Shown: positions 1-7,533 of the stretch, piece after piece | Numbering within the stretch: the stretch's first letter is position 1 | Layout: each line of letters starts with the position of its first letter | Source: Lachnospiraceae bacterium UBA5899 | GTDB taxonomy: Bacteria > Bacillota > Clostridia > Lachnospirales > Lachnospiraceae | DNA length: 44,725 nucleotides | NCBI GenBank assembly: GCA_002432425.1 | Contig: DJEL01000059.1 | Coordinates: forward strand, 1-44,725 | Direction of reading: 5' to 3' | Translations under genes and position numbers: made by a program | The notes under the pieces: model-generated | Told to the model about the DNA's origin: nothing | What the model saw: the letters and a program-made list of their open reading frames with translations, nothing else | Database searches by the model: none

Positions 1-308
1 AATTCAACCTTGCATTGAAGCGCACCCAGAATGTAACTGTATCTTTTTCAGAACTGGAAGAAGTGTTGCCTGACACCCGGACTGCTCCGGAGTGGGAATA
101 CGAAAATCTCGGCAAAATCATAACCGATTTCCTTCAAGCTGAAAAAGAGGATGTTCGGAATGTATTCATCCGGAAATACTATTTTTTTGATTCTATCAGC
201 GACATTGCAGGACGATATTCATTTTCCGAAAGCAAAGTCAAGAATATGCTGTATCACTCCCGCAATAGGTTAAAAATATATTTGAAGAAAGCCGGTGTAG
301 AAGTATGA
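1..308 (+). CDS. Sigma-70 family RNA polymerase sigma factor, C-terminal part (5' truncated by window edge)
   Basis: The reading frame is open from the first bases (…F-N-L-A-L-K-R…), so the gene begins outside the window; the visible ATT/TTG codons are not the true start. The NLAL-K segment resembles the end of sigma region 2 in sigma-70-like factors. The C-terminal part (residues from about 'EKEDVRNVFIRKYYF' to 'SKVKNMLYHSRNRLKIYL') reads as the region 4 helix-turn-helix that binds the -35 element. The stop codon overlaps the next start as ATGA, so translation of the membrane protein downstream is probably coupled. This sigma/anti-sigma-like pairing suggests a signal-responsive alternative sigma factor. 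The regulon cannot be read from the sequence; the adjacent secreted peptidase is an obvious candidate. Confidence 0.8.
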   Translation, partial: FNLALKRTQNVTVSFSELEEVLPDTRTAPEWEYENLGKIITDFLQAEKEDVRNVFIRKYYFFDSISDIAGRYSFSESKVKNMLYHSRNRLKIYLKKAGVEV

Positions 309-1276
309 ACACGCCAAAGCTGGCGATTGCTATGAATTATATTGACGAGAATCTGATCTCCGGGGCAATTGATTATAAGCCTGTTCACTGTAAGAATAAC
401 GCTTATTTTTGGAAACACATTGCCGCCGCTGCCTGTTTTTGTATTATCGTAATTGGCAGCATATTCGCGTATCACCAACACACTCAGCCAGAAGATATGA
501 CCGATCTGCACGAAATTACGCAAGGCGGCGTGAACGCAGAAATCATTCGCGCAAGTGGCTTTGAACTTTTCAATCGTGTAGAAGTTGAAGAATCGCAGCT
601 CAGAAGGTCGTTTTATTCCGATGAGACATTCCCTACGTATGCTGTTGTCCGTGAATCTATTTTTGATCGTGAAACAGTGACGTTATTTGCTGAAAATGCT
701 GCAAGCGCAGGCTGGCTTACAGATTACTCAATAGAATATAACGATGGCGTATATTCAATCATCAGTAATGATAGTTCCCGCGTCTTCATTGATCCAACTA
801 GTATGGGTGGACACGATATTGCAGATCAATTCTTGGATGACGCTGGAATCAGTCAATGGCTCAATGAACATAAAATCACAGTAAAATGGGGAGATCAACT
901 ATCTGACGGGAACGTACCAGCGAAATATTATCACTTGATAATTGATGGGAATGAATTTGCTGATAACATCCAGTTAGTTATAGACGATGGAGTTTTTATT
1001 AAATGCAGCCTCGATATACGTGAATATGAACGGACAGAGGCAAATGTTACATTGATCCCGTTTGCTGAAGCAATTAAAGATACATTCAGTATCTCTGCGA
1101 TTGGCGCAGATCATTCGCTGGAAATCTATAATGCACAACTGTGCTACGTTTCCGGAATGCCTGTTTATATGCTTTCGGGCATTTCCGATGATAAGATGCC
1201 AGTAACTGCCTGCGCATTTGCTGTTGAAATAAACGACTCGCAATATGCAGCGCAAATTTATGAAGCACTAAAATAA
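305..1276 (+). CDS. Membrane-anchored anti-sigma-like protein, 323 aa
   Basis: It starts in a 4-nt ATGA overlap with the sigma factor. The N-terminal ~35 residues are cytoplasmic in character (MNTPKLAIAMNYIDENLI), followed by one membrane span at about residues 38-56 (HIAAAACFCIIVIGSIFAY). A ~265-residue, mostly polar and acidic part is then predicted to lie outside the membrane. This short-inside, single-span, long-outside layout, directly after a sigma factor, is typical of anti-sigma factors in Firmicutes that sense an extracellular signal. I do not recognise a named domain in the outer part, and no zinc-binding HxxxCxxC anti-sigma motif is visible near the N-terminus. Anti-sigma function is therefore inferred from position and topology. 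Confidence 0.6.
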   Translation: MNTPKLAIAMNYIDENLISGAIDYKPVHCKNNAYFWKHIAAAACFCIIVIGSIFAYHQHTQPEDMTDLHEITQGGVNAEIIRASGFELFNRVEVEESQLRRSFYSDETFPTYAVVRESIFDRETVTLFAENAASAGWLTDYSIEYNDGVYSIISNDSSRVFIDPTSMGGHDIADQFLDDAGISQWLNEHKITVKWGDQLSDGNVPAKYYHLIIDGNEFADNIQLVIDDGVFIKCSLDIREYERTEANVTLIPFAEAIKDTFSISAIGADHSLEIYNAQLCYVSGMPVYMLSGISDDKMPVTACAFAVEINDSQYAAQIYEALK

Positions 1277-1303
1277 AGTAATGATATGAAAGAGGTGATT
1301 CCA

Positions 1304-1360
1304 ATGTTTTATTTGCTCGTGCGGTTAGAAGTCAGCCCCCTTTACACACTATTTGATTAA
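1304..1360 (+). CDS. Candidate 18-aa peptide ORF with strong ribosome site
   Basis: An ATG at 1304 lies 4 nt after GAGGTGATT, a very good match to the 16S anti-SD partner, and opens an 18-codon frame (MFYLLVRLEVSPLYTLFD) ending in TAA at 1358. A second in-frame ATG at 1286 would add MKEVIP but would place the ribosome site inside the gene. The frame sits between the anti-sigma-like gene and the secreted peptidase, 14 nt before the peptidase start. It could be a leader peptide, a signalling peptide or chance. The peptide is hydrophobic with no signal-peptide cleavage pattern. No family is recognised. Confidence 0.3.
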   Translation: MFYLLVRLEVSPLYTLFD

Positions 1361-1374
1361 AAGGAGTAAACTTT

Positions 1375-2418
1375 ATGAAAAAACTATTCGCACTTATTTT
1401 GGCCTTGTCCGTGTTATGTTCGTTCTCTGTAATCGCTCAAGCTGCCGATAATACTGTTGCAGACGATACCGCAATGCTTGAGGAGAATATGATTCTTGCT
1501 CGTGAAAAAGCAACAACGTTCCTCAACGATTTTGACAGCTCATTGAACGTAACATTAAGTGACCCTGTTATCCTCTACAATGCACAGCAAGAGCCGGAAG
1601 CCGCTTCTTTCACAATTAACGATACAGGATATATTATTGTAAATCTGAAAAGCCTGCGTGTCCCCGAATTTTCTTTGAAGAAAAGTTCACCTTTTATCAG
1701 CCAAGACAAAAAATACATCTATAACGGTCCCGTATCTTATTATGAGACGATTTCATCCACTGAAGTTCGTTCGCTTAATTCTGGCACAATTATTGAAACT
1801 AACGATCTTGCGGTAAGATACAATGAGATGACTGCTGATAAGGCTATCAAATCAAATGCGGAGAGAAGCGCTTTACCCGAGGACAGAACTGATAAAAACC
1901 CGTCGCGTTGGCAGACGCCTCATTATTGCGGTGTGGATGGTGCCGCTATTTTGCTTAAGTATTGGGACGATAATTTCAATGAGGCTTTTATCGAATCAGG
2001 TAAAGAAACAGCAGAAACATTTGTTTCCTATCTGATTGATGAAAAATATTTACTCGATGAGGGCTTGAGCGGAAGCGATATTGTCCATGGATCAGGTGTG
2101 ATTTTTAAGTCTTCAACAGGTATTAGCGACTACATCAAAGATAGAGGCCTAAGCTCCGGCTATGCTATTACCGATGTTAGCTATTCATGGTCAACGATTA
2201 CCACTCAGGTGACAACAAATAACGCCATTCTTTTGGCTGGAACCGATGCCGAAACGCACCCAGACTACCCTAACCATTGGATTATTGTTTACGGTTATAA
2301 AACTGTTTCGGGTGAACGCTTCCTGCTGATTAACGATGGCTGGGGTGACGATGAAATTTACACTACCGCAGATTCCCAGTATTATCCGTGGGGGCTGGTG
2401 TACATCTATGAGAAGTAA
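1375..2418 (+). CDS. Secreted papain-fold cysteine peptidase (C39-like/streptopain-like), 347 aa
   Basis: The start follows AAAAGGAG with good spacing. Residues 1-23 form a signal peptide (MKKLFALILALSVLCSFSVI, cleavage near AQA-A). Residues ~35-160 resemble a pro-region. The C-terminal domain shows the papain-fold pattern: Cys185 in HYCGVDGAA, His301 in NHWIIVYGY and Asn320 in LLINDGWG, the expected Cys-His-Asn triad. This matches the C39_2/C10-like peptidases often secreted by gut Clostridia. It is the third gene of the sigma-factor unit and ends 34 nt before a perfect 15-bp hairpin. It could process a peptide, including the tiny upstream ORF product, or act on external protein; the substrate is unknown. 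The CGVDG context differs from the usual CGP-T of C39 peptidases, so the exact family is uncertain. Confidence 0.7.
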   Translation: MKKLFALILALSVLCSFSVIAQAADNTVADDTAMLEENMILAREKATTFLNDFDSSLNVTLSDPVILYNAQQEPEAASFTINDTGYIIVNLKSLRVPEFSLKKSSPFISQDKKYIYNGPVSYYETISSTEVRSLNSGTIIETNDLAVRYNEMTADKAIKSNAERSALPEDRTDKNPSRWQTPHYCGVDGAAILLKYWDDNFNEAFIESGKETAETFVSYLIDEKYLLDEGLSGSDIVHGSGVIFKSSTGISDYIKDRGLSSGYAITDVSYSWSTITTQVTTNNAILLAGTDAETHPDYPNHWIIVYGYKTVSGERFLLINDGWGDDEIYTTADSQYYPWGLVYIYEK

Positions 2419-2452
2419 ATTGTGTCCTTAAGTCGCTTTCAGAAAATGATTT

Positions 2453-2486
2453 GCGCCCGTATCAACGTTTGCGTTGATACGGGCGC
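2453..2486 (+). terminator. Perfect 15-bp hairpin after the secreted peptidase
   Basis: Arms GCGCCCGTATCAACG (2453-2467) and CGTTGATACGGGCGC (2472-2486) pair perfectly around a TTTG loop and are followed by the T-rich TTCTCTGTTT. It lies 35 nt after the peptidase stop, so it likely ends the plus-strand sigma unit. The T-tract is interrupted. Confidence 0.7.
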
Positions 2487-2561
2487 TTCTCTGTTTCACA
2501 TATCTCTTGCCGAAGCTGAATACTTCCAGCCCTGCAATGCTTTAGCACACCTGAATCCATC

Positions 2562-2607
2562 GGCTAACAGTAATAAGTTTGAATTAGTTCCTTATCACTG
2601 TTAAGCC
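2562..2607. repeat. Second long inverted repeat in the 310-nt gap
   Basis: GGCTAACAGTAATAAG (2562-2577) pairs with CTTATCACTGTTAAGCC (2591-2607) with one wobble or mismatch and one bulged base; the loop is 13 nt. No T-tract follows on either strand, so it is not a simple terminator. The 2419-2728 gap holds this hairpin, the 2453 hairpin and a minus-strand promoter, but no convincing protein gene. It could belong to a structured RNA or be an element remnant. Confidence 0.45.
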
Positions 2608-2651
2608 AATGGATACAGCGATTTTTTCTTCTAACAACTGTCAAAGACAGG

Positions 2652-2679
2652 ATTATAGCACATCCATCCTGTTTGTAAA
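2652..2679 (-). promoter_or_regulatory. Minus-strand promoter inside the intergenic gap
   Basis: On the minus strand TTTACA, a 16-nt spacer and TATAAT, with a TGC extended -10. The spacer and -10 lie inside an inverted repeat ACAGGA…TCCTGT (2647-2672). It points toward the two hairpins and the 3' end of the peptidase; no protein gene lies downstream, so a non-coding or antisense transcript is implied. Confidence 0.5.
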
Positions 2680-2728
2680 GAAATCTTATGGAAAAATTGT
2701 TAAATTTCTGTCATATTCAGGTAAAATC

Positions 2729-3379
2729 TCACTTCCGTTTTCTGAGCATCTCCGCCACGGTTTCGGCTATCAGAACATATCCGTCCCGGTTGGGATGCAG
2801 ATTGTCCTCCTGATACAGCTTAAGCTGCTCCTCTTTAGAAAGCGCCGCAAATGCTCCTTCTATGTCAAGAAGAGGCACGCCCTCCGCTGCCGCCGCATCT
2901 TTTATGCATGCCCGGATTTCCTTTAAGTAGCTTTCCTGATGCTTGCGCCAGATGCACTTCTGCACCGGTATGGGAAGCCCCGCATAGATAACGGCATTCG
3001 GAGAAGCCTCTTTCACTGCCTGCAAAATCTGCCGGTAGCAGGGTACAAAGTCCGCTTTCCGGCTTATCATGTCGTTCTGCTCGTACTTAAAATCCTGCGT
3101 ATCGTCCATGCCGTCCTGGGCATCGTTGGTGCCTAAAAGCACCACATAAATATCGCCCTTTTCCTGCAGCGCCTCCCTGTAACGCGCCTCCCGCATATAG
3201 GGCATGCCCATGACGCCCTTTTCGTTTTCCACGTTTAAGGCGGTGGTACAGCACACCCCTTTGTTTACTACCCGGTATTCTTCCCCGAGAAGATTTTGTA
3301 AAACGGACGGATAGCTTTCGGAGGGTTCCACTCCGAACCCTTCCGTGATGCTGTCGCCCATACAGACTACTTTAATCAT
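2729..3379 (-). CDS. SGNH/GDSL-type hydrolase (probable esterase), 216 aa
   Basis: The family's blocks are visible: CMGDSITEGFG with nucleophile Ser10, LLGTNDAQD (oxyanion Asn block), and DNLHPNRDGY near the end with Asp192 and His195 completing the triad. Length is normal for a single-domain SGNH enzyme. There is no signal peptide, so it should act in the cytoplasm. The start overlaps the stop of the GH95 gene by 4 nt (ATGA), indicating one operon and translational coupling. With a fucosidase partner, deacetylation of imported host or plant glycan fragments is a reasonable inference; the substrate is not proven. Confidence 0.85.
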   Translation of the reverse strand: MIKVVCMGDSITEGFGVEPSESYPSVLQNLLGEEYRVVNKGVCCTTALNVENEKGVMGMPYMREARYREALQEKGDIYVVLLGTNDAQDGMDDTQDFKYEQNDMISRKADFVPCYRQILQAVKEASPNAVIYAGLPIPVQKCIWRKHQESYLKEIRACIKDAAAAEGVPLLDIEGAFAALSKEEQLKLYQEDNLHPNRDGYVLIAETVAEMLRKRK

Positions 3380-5592
3380 TTATCATGCCTCCAGTGGTAA
3401 CTCTCGCCCGCCTTTACGGAAATTTCCCGTATCTCATCGCGGTAGCGCACTTTGGTTTCCAAATCCTTCTTTGCCGTGATGCAGGCTTCCGTAAGCACGC
3501 CGTCCTTCCAGGAAAGGCTCACTTCTGCGCCGCCCTTTATGCAAAGTCCTTTCACGCTGCCCTCCTGCCATGCTTTCGGAAGTGCGGGCAGTAAAACCAC
3601 ACGCTCCGAGGTGCTCTGCACCAGCATTTCCGCAATGGCTGCCGTACCGCCGAAGTTGCCGTCTATCTGGAAGGGCGGATGGTTGTCAAAAAGGTTCGGC
3701 AGTGTGGACTTGCCCATAAGCTGCTTAAAGTTTTCGTAAGCGGTATCGCCGTCCCAGAGCTTCGCATAGTGGTTGATAATCCATGCCCGGCTCCAGCCCG
3801 TGTGGCCGCCGCCGAAGCTTAATCTTCTTTCCAGTGTCTTTCTGGCTGCCGCCGCAAGCTCCGGTGTCTTGTCCATCAAAATCTGTTCCGAAGGATGCAG
3901 GCCGTAAAGGTGGGAAATGTGCCGGTGTCCCGGCTCCGCTTCTTCGTATTCCTCCTGCCACTCCATGATGGTACCGTTGCTTCCGATTTTTGTCGGCATG
4001 AGCTTTTCCCTTGCCGCCTTTATCTGTTCGTTCAGTTCATCCTCCACATGCAAAACCTCTGCCGCCTTGATGCACTGGGTAAACAAATCCCGCAAAATCT
4101 GGTTGTCCATGGTAACGCCCGCCGTATTGGAGCCCTTCTCCCCATTGGGAAGTATAAAGGTATTCTCCGGGGACACGGAGGGACAGGTCTTTAAGTAACC
4201 GCCGTCCTCGATTAAGAAGTCTAAGAAGAACAACGCCGCCTCCCGCATAATGGGGAATGCCCGCCGCAAAAATTCTTCGTCCTTCGTAAATTCGTAATGG
4301 GTCCACTGGTGCGTGCAGAGCCATGCCGCTCCCATCACCCAGAAGGAGCCGGGAATCCAGTGGTCCTGGGTCACGCAGTCCCCCCAGATATCCGTGTTGT
4401 GATGGCACATAAATCCCCTGCAGCCGTACATTTCCTTCGCCGTCTTTTCCCCGTTGGGAAGCATGGTCTCCAAAAGGGCAAACAGCGGCATATGACATTC
4501 GGAAAGATTGCAGTTTTCCGCCAGCCAGTAGTTCATTTCCGTGTTGATGTTGATGGTGTATTTGCAGTCCCAGGGCGGGGTCATGTCCTTATTCCAGATG
4601 CCCTGCAGAGTTGCCGGAAGACTGCCTTCCCGGCTGCAGGCAATGAGAAGATACCGTCCGAAATCAAAGTATAACTTGGCAAGTCCGATATCCGCCTGTC
4701 CTTTTTTTGCTTCCTCTATCCGTTCATCCGTGGACACGGCATCATAGGCGGACAAATCGCCCAGGGAAAAATTCACCCTGCCGTAAAGGGAACGGTAATC
4801 GGCTTCATGCTCGGAAAGAAGGTCTGCAAACTCCCTTTTCGCCGCTTTCCCGATAATCGCTTCCGTTTCTTTTTCAATGTCCTGCATCCGGTAGGTGGTG
4901 CCTGCCGTAAAGTATAAAAGCACCTCGTCCGCGTCCTCCACATACAGGTGCTCGCCGATTACTTCCACGCGTCCGCCCTTCGCATATGCCTTTAACGCCA
5001 TGCCGAAGTCCAGACCGCCTTTTCCCAAATTGCCGTACAGGTAAATACCGTTATCACCCATTTTCCTTATGCCGTCAAAGAATTTCCAACGGCGCAGCAG
5101 GGCGCTGAAGGTCAGGCTTCCCGGCCGGTCCGCCGTAAACTTTATGACAAGCGCATCCGCTGGCTTCGAGAAAAACATTTCCCTGCCGTAGGTAATGCCG
5201 TCCGCCGTAAAATGGCTTTCGTAAAACGCGTTCTCCAAATCGAGGCTTCTTTCGTAGTCCGTCACTTCCCCTATGTTTTCAAAGAAAATATGGACATCTC
5301 CCAGTGTCTGGGACGGATGGGCGCTGTCCGGGCAGCCGGACATTGCCATTTTGATTAACTTTTCTCCTTCTTTTATCCTGCCCGCCAAAAGAAGCTCCCG
5401 GATTTTCGGCAGGTATTTCAAGGTATCCGGGTTGTTCCGGTCCACGGGGCCTCCGTACCAGATGCTGTCCTCGTTTACCTGTATATGTTCTTCCAAAACC
5501 GTGCCGTACACCATGGCGCCCATTCTGCCGTTTCCCAAAGGCAGGGCTTCCTCCCATTCTGCGGCGGGTTTCCGATACCATAATTTGCTCAT
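3376..5592 (-). CDS. Glycoside hydrolase family 95 (alpha-L-fucosidase/galactosidase type), 738 aa
   Basis: The start chosen is the ATG at 5592 (MSKLWYRKPAAEWEEALP), 8 nt after AAAGGA. An upstream frame adds 42 poorly conserved residues and lacks such a site. GH95 landmarks are in order: PAAEWEEALPLGNGRMGAMV at the N-terminus, ININTEMNYW in the (alpha/alpha)6 barrel, SPENTF, the HRHISHLYGLHP block and QIDGNFGGTAAI near the C-terminus. There is no signal peptide or carbohydrate-binding module, so it probably works inside the cell on imported oligosaccharides. GH95 enzymes cleave alpha-1,2-fucose or related L-galactose linkages from milk, mucin or plant xyloglucan; which one applies here cannot be told. 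Translationally coupled to the SGNH hydrolase. Confidence 0.88.
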   Translation of the reverse strand: MSKLWYRKPAAEWEEALPLGNGRMGAMVYGTVLEEHIQVNEDSIWYGGPVDRNNPDTLKYLPKIRELLLAGRIKEGEKLIKMAMSGCPDSAHPSQTLGDVHIFFENIGEVTDYERSLDLENAFYESHFTADGITYGREMFFSKPADALVIKFTADRPGSLTFSALLRRWKFFDGIRKMGDNGIYLYGNLGKGGLDFGMALKAYAKGGRVEVIGEHLYVEDADEVLLYFTAGTTYRMQDIEKETEAIIGKAAKREFADLLSEHEADYRSLYGRVNFSLGDLSAYDAVSTDERIEEAKKGQADIGLAKLYFDFGRYLLIACSREGSLPATLQGIWNKDMTPPWDCKYTININTEMNYWLAENCNLSECHMPLFALLETMLPNGEKTAKEMYGCRGFMCHHNTDIWGDCVTQDHWIPGSFWVMGAAWLCTHQWTHYEFTKDEEFLRRAFPIMREAALFFLDFLIEDGGYLKTCPSVSPENTFILPNGEKGSNTAGVTMDNQILRDLFTQCIKAAEVLHVEDELNEQIKAAREKLMPTKIGSNGTIMEWQEEYEEAEPGHRHISHLYGLHPSEQILMDKTPELAAAARKTLERRLSFGGGHTGWSRAWIINHYAKLWDGDTAYENFKQLMGKSTLPNLFDNHPPFQIDGNFGGTAAIAEMLVQSTSERVVLLPALPKAWQEGSVKGLCIKGGAEVSLSWKDGVLTEACITAKKDLETKVRYRDEIREISVKAGESYHWRHDK

Positions 5593-5687
5593 AAAAGTCT
5601 TTCCTTTCTTAGCCGTTCTGTTTTTATTGTAAAAAAATTCCGGCTCTTTGCCTACCATTCTTTTTTTAGATATTTCACTTATCTTTA

Positions 5688-5717
5688 TTGACAATTCCTT
5701 TTTCGTTTCCGCATACA
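5688..5717 (+). promoter_or_regulatory. Divergent promoter region with overlapping -35 elements
   Basis: Plus strand: TTGACA at 5688-5693, 18-nt spacer, CATACA at 5712-5717, upstream of the hydrolase gene at 5755. The complementary TTGTCA could serve as a -35 for the GH95 gene (followed after 16 nt by TATCTA). The -35 hexamers coincide, so the two genes could compete for polymerase or share a regulator. Hexamers were read by eye. Confidence 0.4.
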
Positions 5718-5754
5718 CTAATCAGAAAGATAACTATAAAGAAAGGATACGGCA

Positions 5755-6399
5755 TTGGAACATTATGCTTTTTCTAAAAAACCCCTGATTGCGGTGGTGG
5801 GACGCAAGGAAGACACCGTGCGCTATGAAAACACCTTAAGGCGGCTGTCCGTCCCTTATGTCACCACCCTTTCCTTTTCCCATATGCAGTCCTGCGACGG
5901 TCTGCTGCTGCCGGGCGGCGGGGACATTACCCCTGCTTTTTTCGGGCAGAAAAATGCCGGCTCCCACAGTATCGACACGGAGCTTGACATCATACAGATT
6001 CAGGCTTTGGAACAGGCCGTGCGATATAGGAAGCCGGTGCTCGGCATCTGCAAGGGCATGCAGATTATCAATGTATTTTTCGGGGGAACCATCGTCCAGC
6101 ACATGAAAGAGGCTGACATCCACCGCTATGAAAACGGCGATAAATTTCACGAAACCGTCATCCTGCCGGACACGTATCTGCACCGCATTTACGGGAGCAG
6201 CCTTACGGTAAACAGCGCCCACCACCAGAAAATCGATAAGCTGGGCAGTGATTTGTCCGCCGTACAGTTTTCACCGGATTTCGCCGTTATGGAAGGACTC
6301 TGTCACAAAGAGCTTCCCATTTTCGGCGTGCAGTGGCACCCGGAACGGCTGCCCGTGGACGGGGACGCCCTATTTTTCTTCTGGCTTTCCCTTTTTTAG
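5755..6399 (+). CDS. Class I glutamine amidotransferase-like gamma-glutamyl hydrolase (peptidase C26), 214 aa
   Basis: It starts at a TTG with GAAAGGAT 7 nt upstream. The C26 / PuuD-type fold is shown by LLLPGGGDITP, the nucleophile elbow LGICKGMQIIN with Cys99, and VQWHPER with His195 and Glu197, giving a complete Cys-His-Glu triad. Members hydrolyse gamma-glutamyl amides, as in gamma-glutamyl-GABA breakdown in putrescine use; no other polyamine gene is nearby, so the substrate is open. The last 30 nt overlap the 3' end of the convergent gene, and the protein ends soon after the catalytic motif, slightly shorter than typical family members (about 230-250 aa). Confidence 0.85.
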   Translation: MEHYAFSKKPLIAVVGRKEDTVRYENTLRRLSVPYVTTLSFSHMQSCDGLLLPGGGDITPAFFGQKNAGSHSIDTELDIIQIQALEQAVRYRKPVLGICKGMQIINVFFGGTIVQHMKEADIHRYENGDKFHETVILPDTYLHRIYGSSLTVNSAHHQKIDKLGSDLSAVQFSPDFAVMEGLCHKELPIFGVQWHPERLPVDGDALFFFWLSLF

Positions 6400-7500
6400 A
6401 TGTCTGGGTACCGGCGGCGCCATCCGCTCCAACATAATTTCAAATAAGAGCTTTATGATTTTTTTAAGCGTCTGTTTTGTATCCGCGTCGATTTCCTTCA
6501 TGGCGCTGACGACACCGTTCATGCTCTTTTTCCAATCCGCCGTAAAGTCAATCAGGTTATCCGCATGGGAGGCGGAGATCACCTGATACAGGGTATCCAC
6601 AAAAATCTTCCGGTCCTTTGCCGACAGAGCGCAAACCCAGTCGTTCAGCGCCTCGTCCCGCTTTTTCTGCAGGAAGGAAAGATTTTTCACATAAATAAAT
6701 TCTCCCTTGTCAAGAAGCCAGGTAAACGGGTCGTGCTGCAGAAGACCAAAGGTTCTGCTCTCCACCACCTTGTAGTGGTCGGAGGTTTCAAACAGCATGC
6801 CCACCAGAGAAGAATGGGGCAGAATTTTCACAATCCTGTCTTCTATTTCTTCGTATTCCTTTTCTTTCAGCACTTCCCTCGGAAATCCCGGGCCGTCCAT
6901 GCTGTAAATTTTCAAAATCCGTTCCTTCACCGGCTCCGTGCACTTCATTGCCGCATAAACCGCCACGTTGCCGCCCTTGGAATGTCCGCCCACATAAAAG
7001 TGATTGTGGAGCTTTCCCGTTACCATGTTTAAGTACTTGGCGGCGTATTCCTGGCTGGGCACCGGATACTGGAATGCCATATTGAAGTCCTCTTTCCAGC
7101 CTATGATGGTTTCGTCCGTACCCCGGAACGCAATATACATGGTGCCGTCGTCCAAAAAAAAAGTAATGGCGGAAAACTGGGTTTCCCACTCCGGCTCCAC
7201 AATGTTGATGTAGCAGTTCATTTTCAAGGTGCGGAACCGCCTGCTTTCATACATAGCTTCAAACAGCGCCCTGTTGTTCTTTTCAAAACGCTCGTCCGCA
7301 TACAGCTTTTCATAGTCCGCATGCGCCCGTAACTGTTTCATGTTGACAAAGCGGCGGTTCTCGGTCACAAGCGGCACCATGCCGTCAAATTTTAAATAAC
7401 AGAACTGGCAGAACACCAGACTGTCCGCGTCCGTCATGGGACGCTCCGCAAAAGTATATTCGCCGTAGGTTTTAATATAGTCCAATATGGTATCTGCCAT
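6370..7500 (-). CDS. Mbeg1-like (DUF2974) alpha/beta hydrolase, 376 aa
   Basis: The start is placed at the ATG at 7500 (MADTILDYIKTYGEYTF), preceded by GGTGG; an ATG four codons upstream at 7512 is also possible but has its ribosome site too close. The lipase-like core shows IAFRGTDETIIGWKEDF, then VGGHSKGGNVAVYAA with the GxSxG nucleophile, and later HSSLVG-type C-terminal motifs. DUF2974/Mbeg1 proteins are common single-copy genes in Clostridia with unknown substrate. There is no signal peptide. It lies 33 nt downstream of the GTPase gene, so it may be the last gene of that long minus-strand run, and its 3' end overlaps a convergent gene by 30 nt. Confidence 0.8.
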   Translation of the reverse strand: MADTILDYIKTYGEYTFAERPMTDADSLVFCQFCYLKFDGMVPLVTENRRFVNMKQLRAHADYEKLYADERFEKNNRALFEAMYESRRFRTLKMNCYINIVEPEWETQFSAITFFLDDGTMYIAFRGTDETIIGWKEDFNMAFQYPVPSQEYAAKYLNMVTGKLHNHFYVGGHSKGGNVAVYAAMKCTEPVKERILKIYSMDGPGFPREVLKEKEYEEIEDRIVKILPHSSLVGMLFETSDHYKVVESRTFGLLQHDPFTWLLDKGEFIYVKNLSFLQKKRDEALNDWVCALSAKDRKIFVDTLYQVISASHADNLIDFTADWKKSMNGVVSAMKEIDADTKQTLKKIIKLLFEIMLERMAPPVPRHLKKGKPEEK

Positions 7501-7533
7501 ATTTACCACCATACCTTTCCATATGACATCACT

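Noticed and set aside
2422..2604. Plus-strand 60-codon frame after the secreted peptidase
   Set aside because: It starts at GTG with no ribosome site, runs straight through the perfect terminator hairpin and ends inside the second hairpin; composition is not protein-like.
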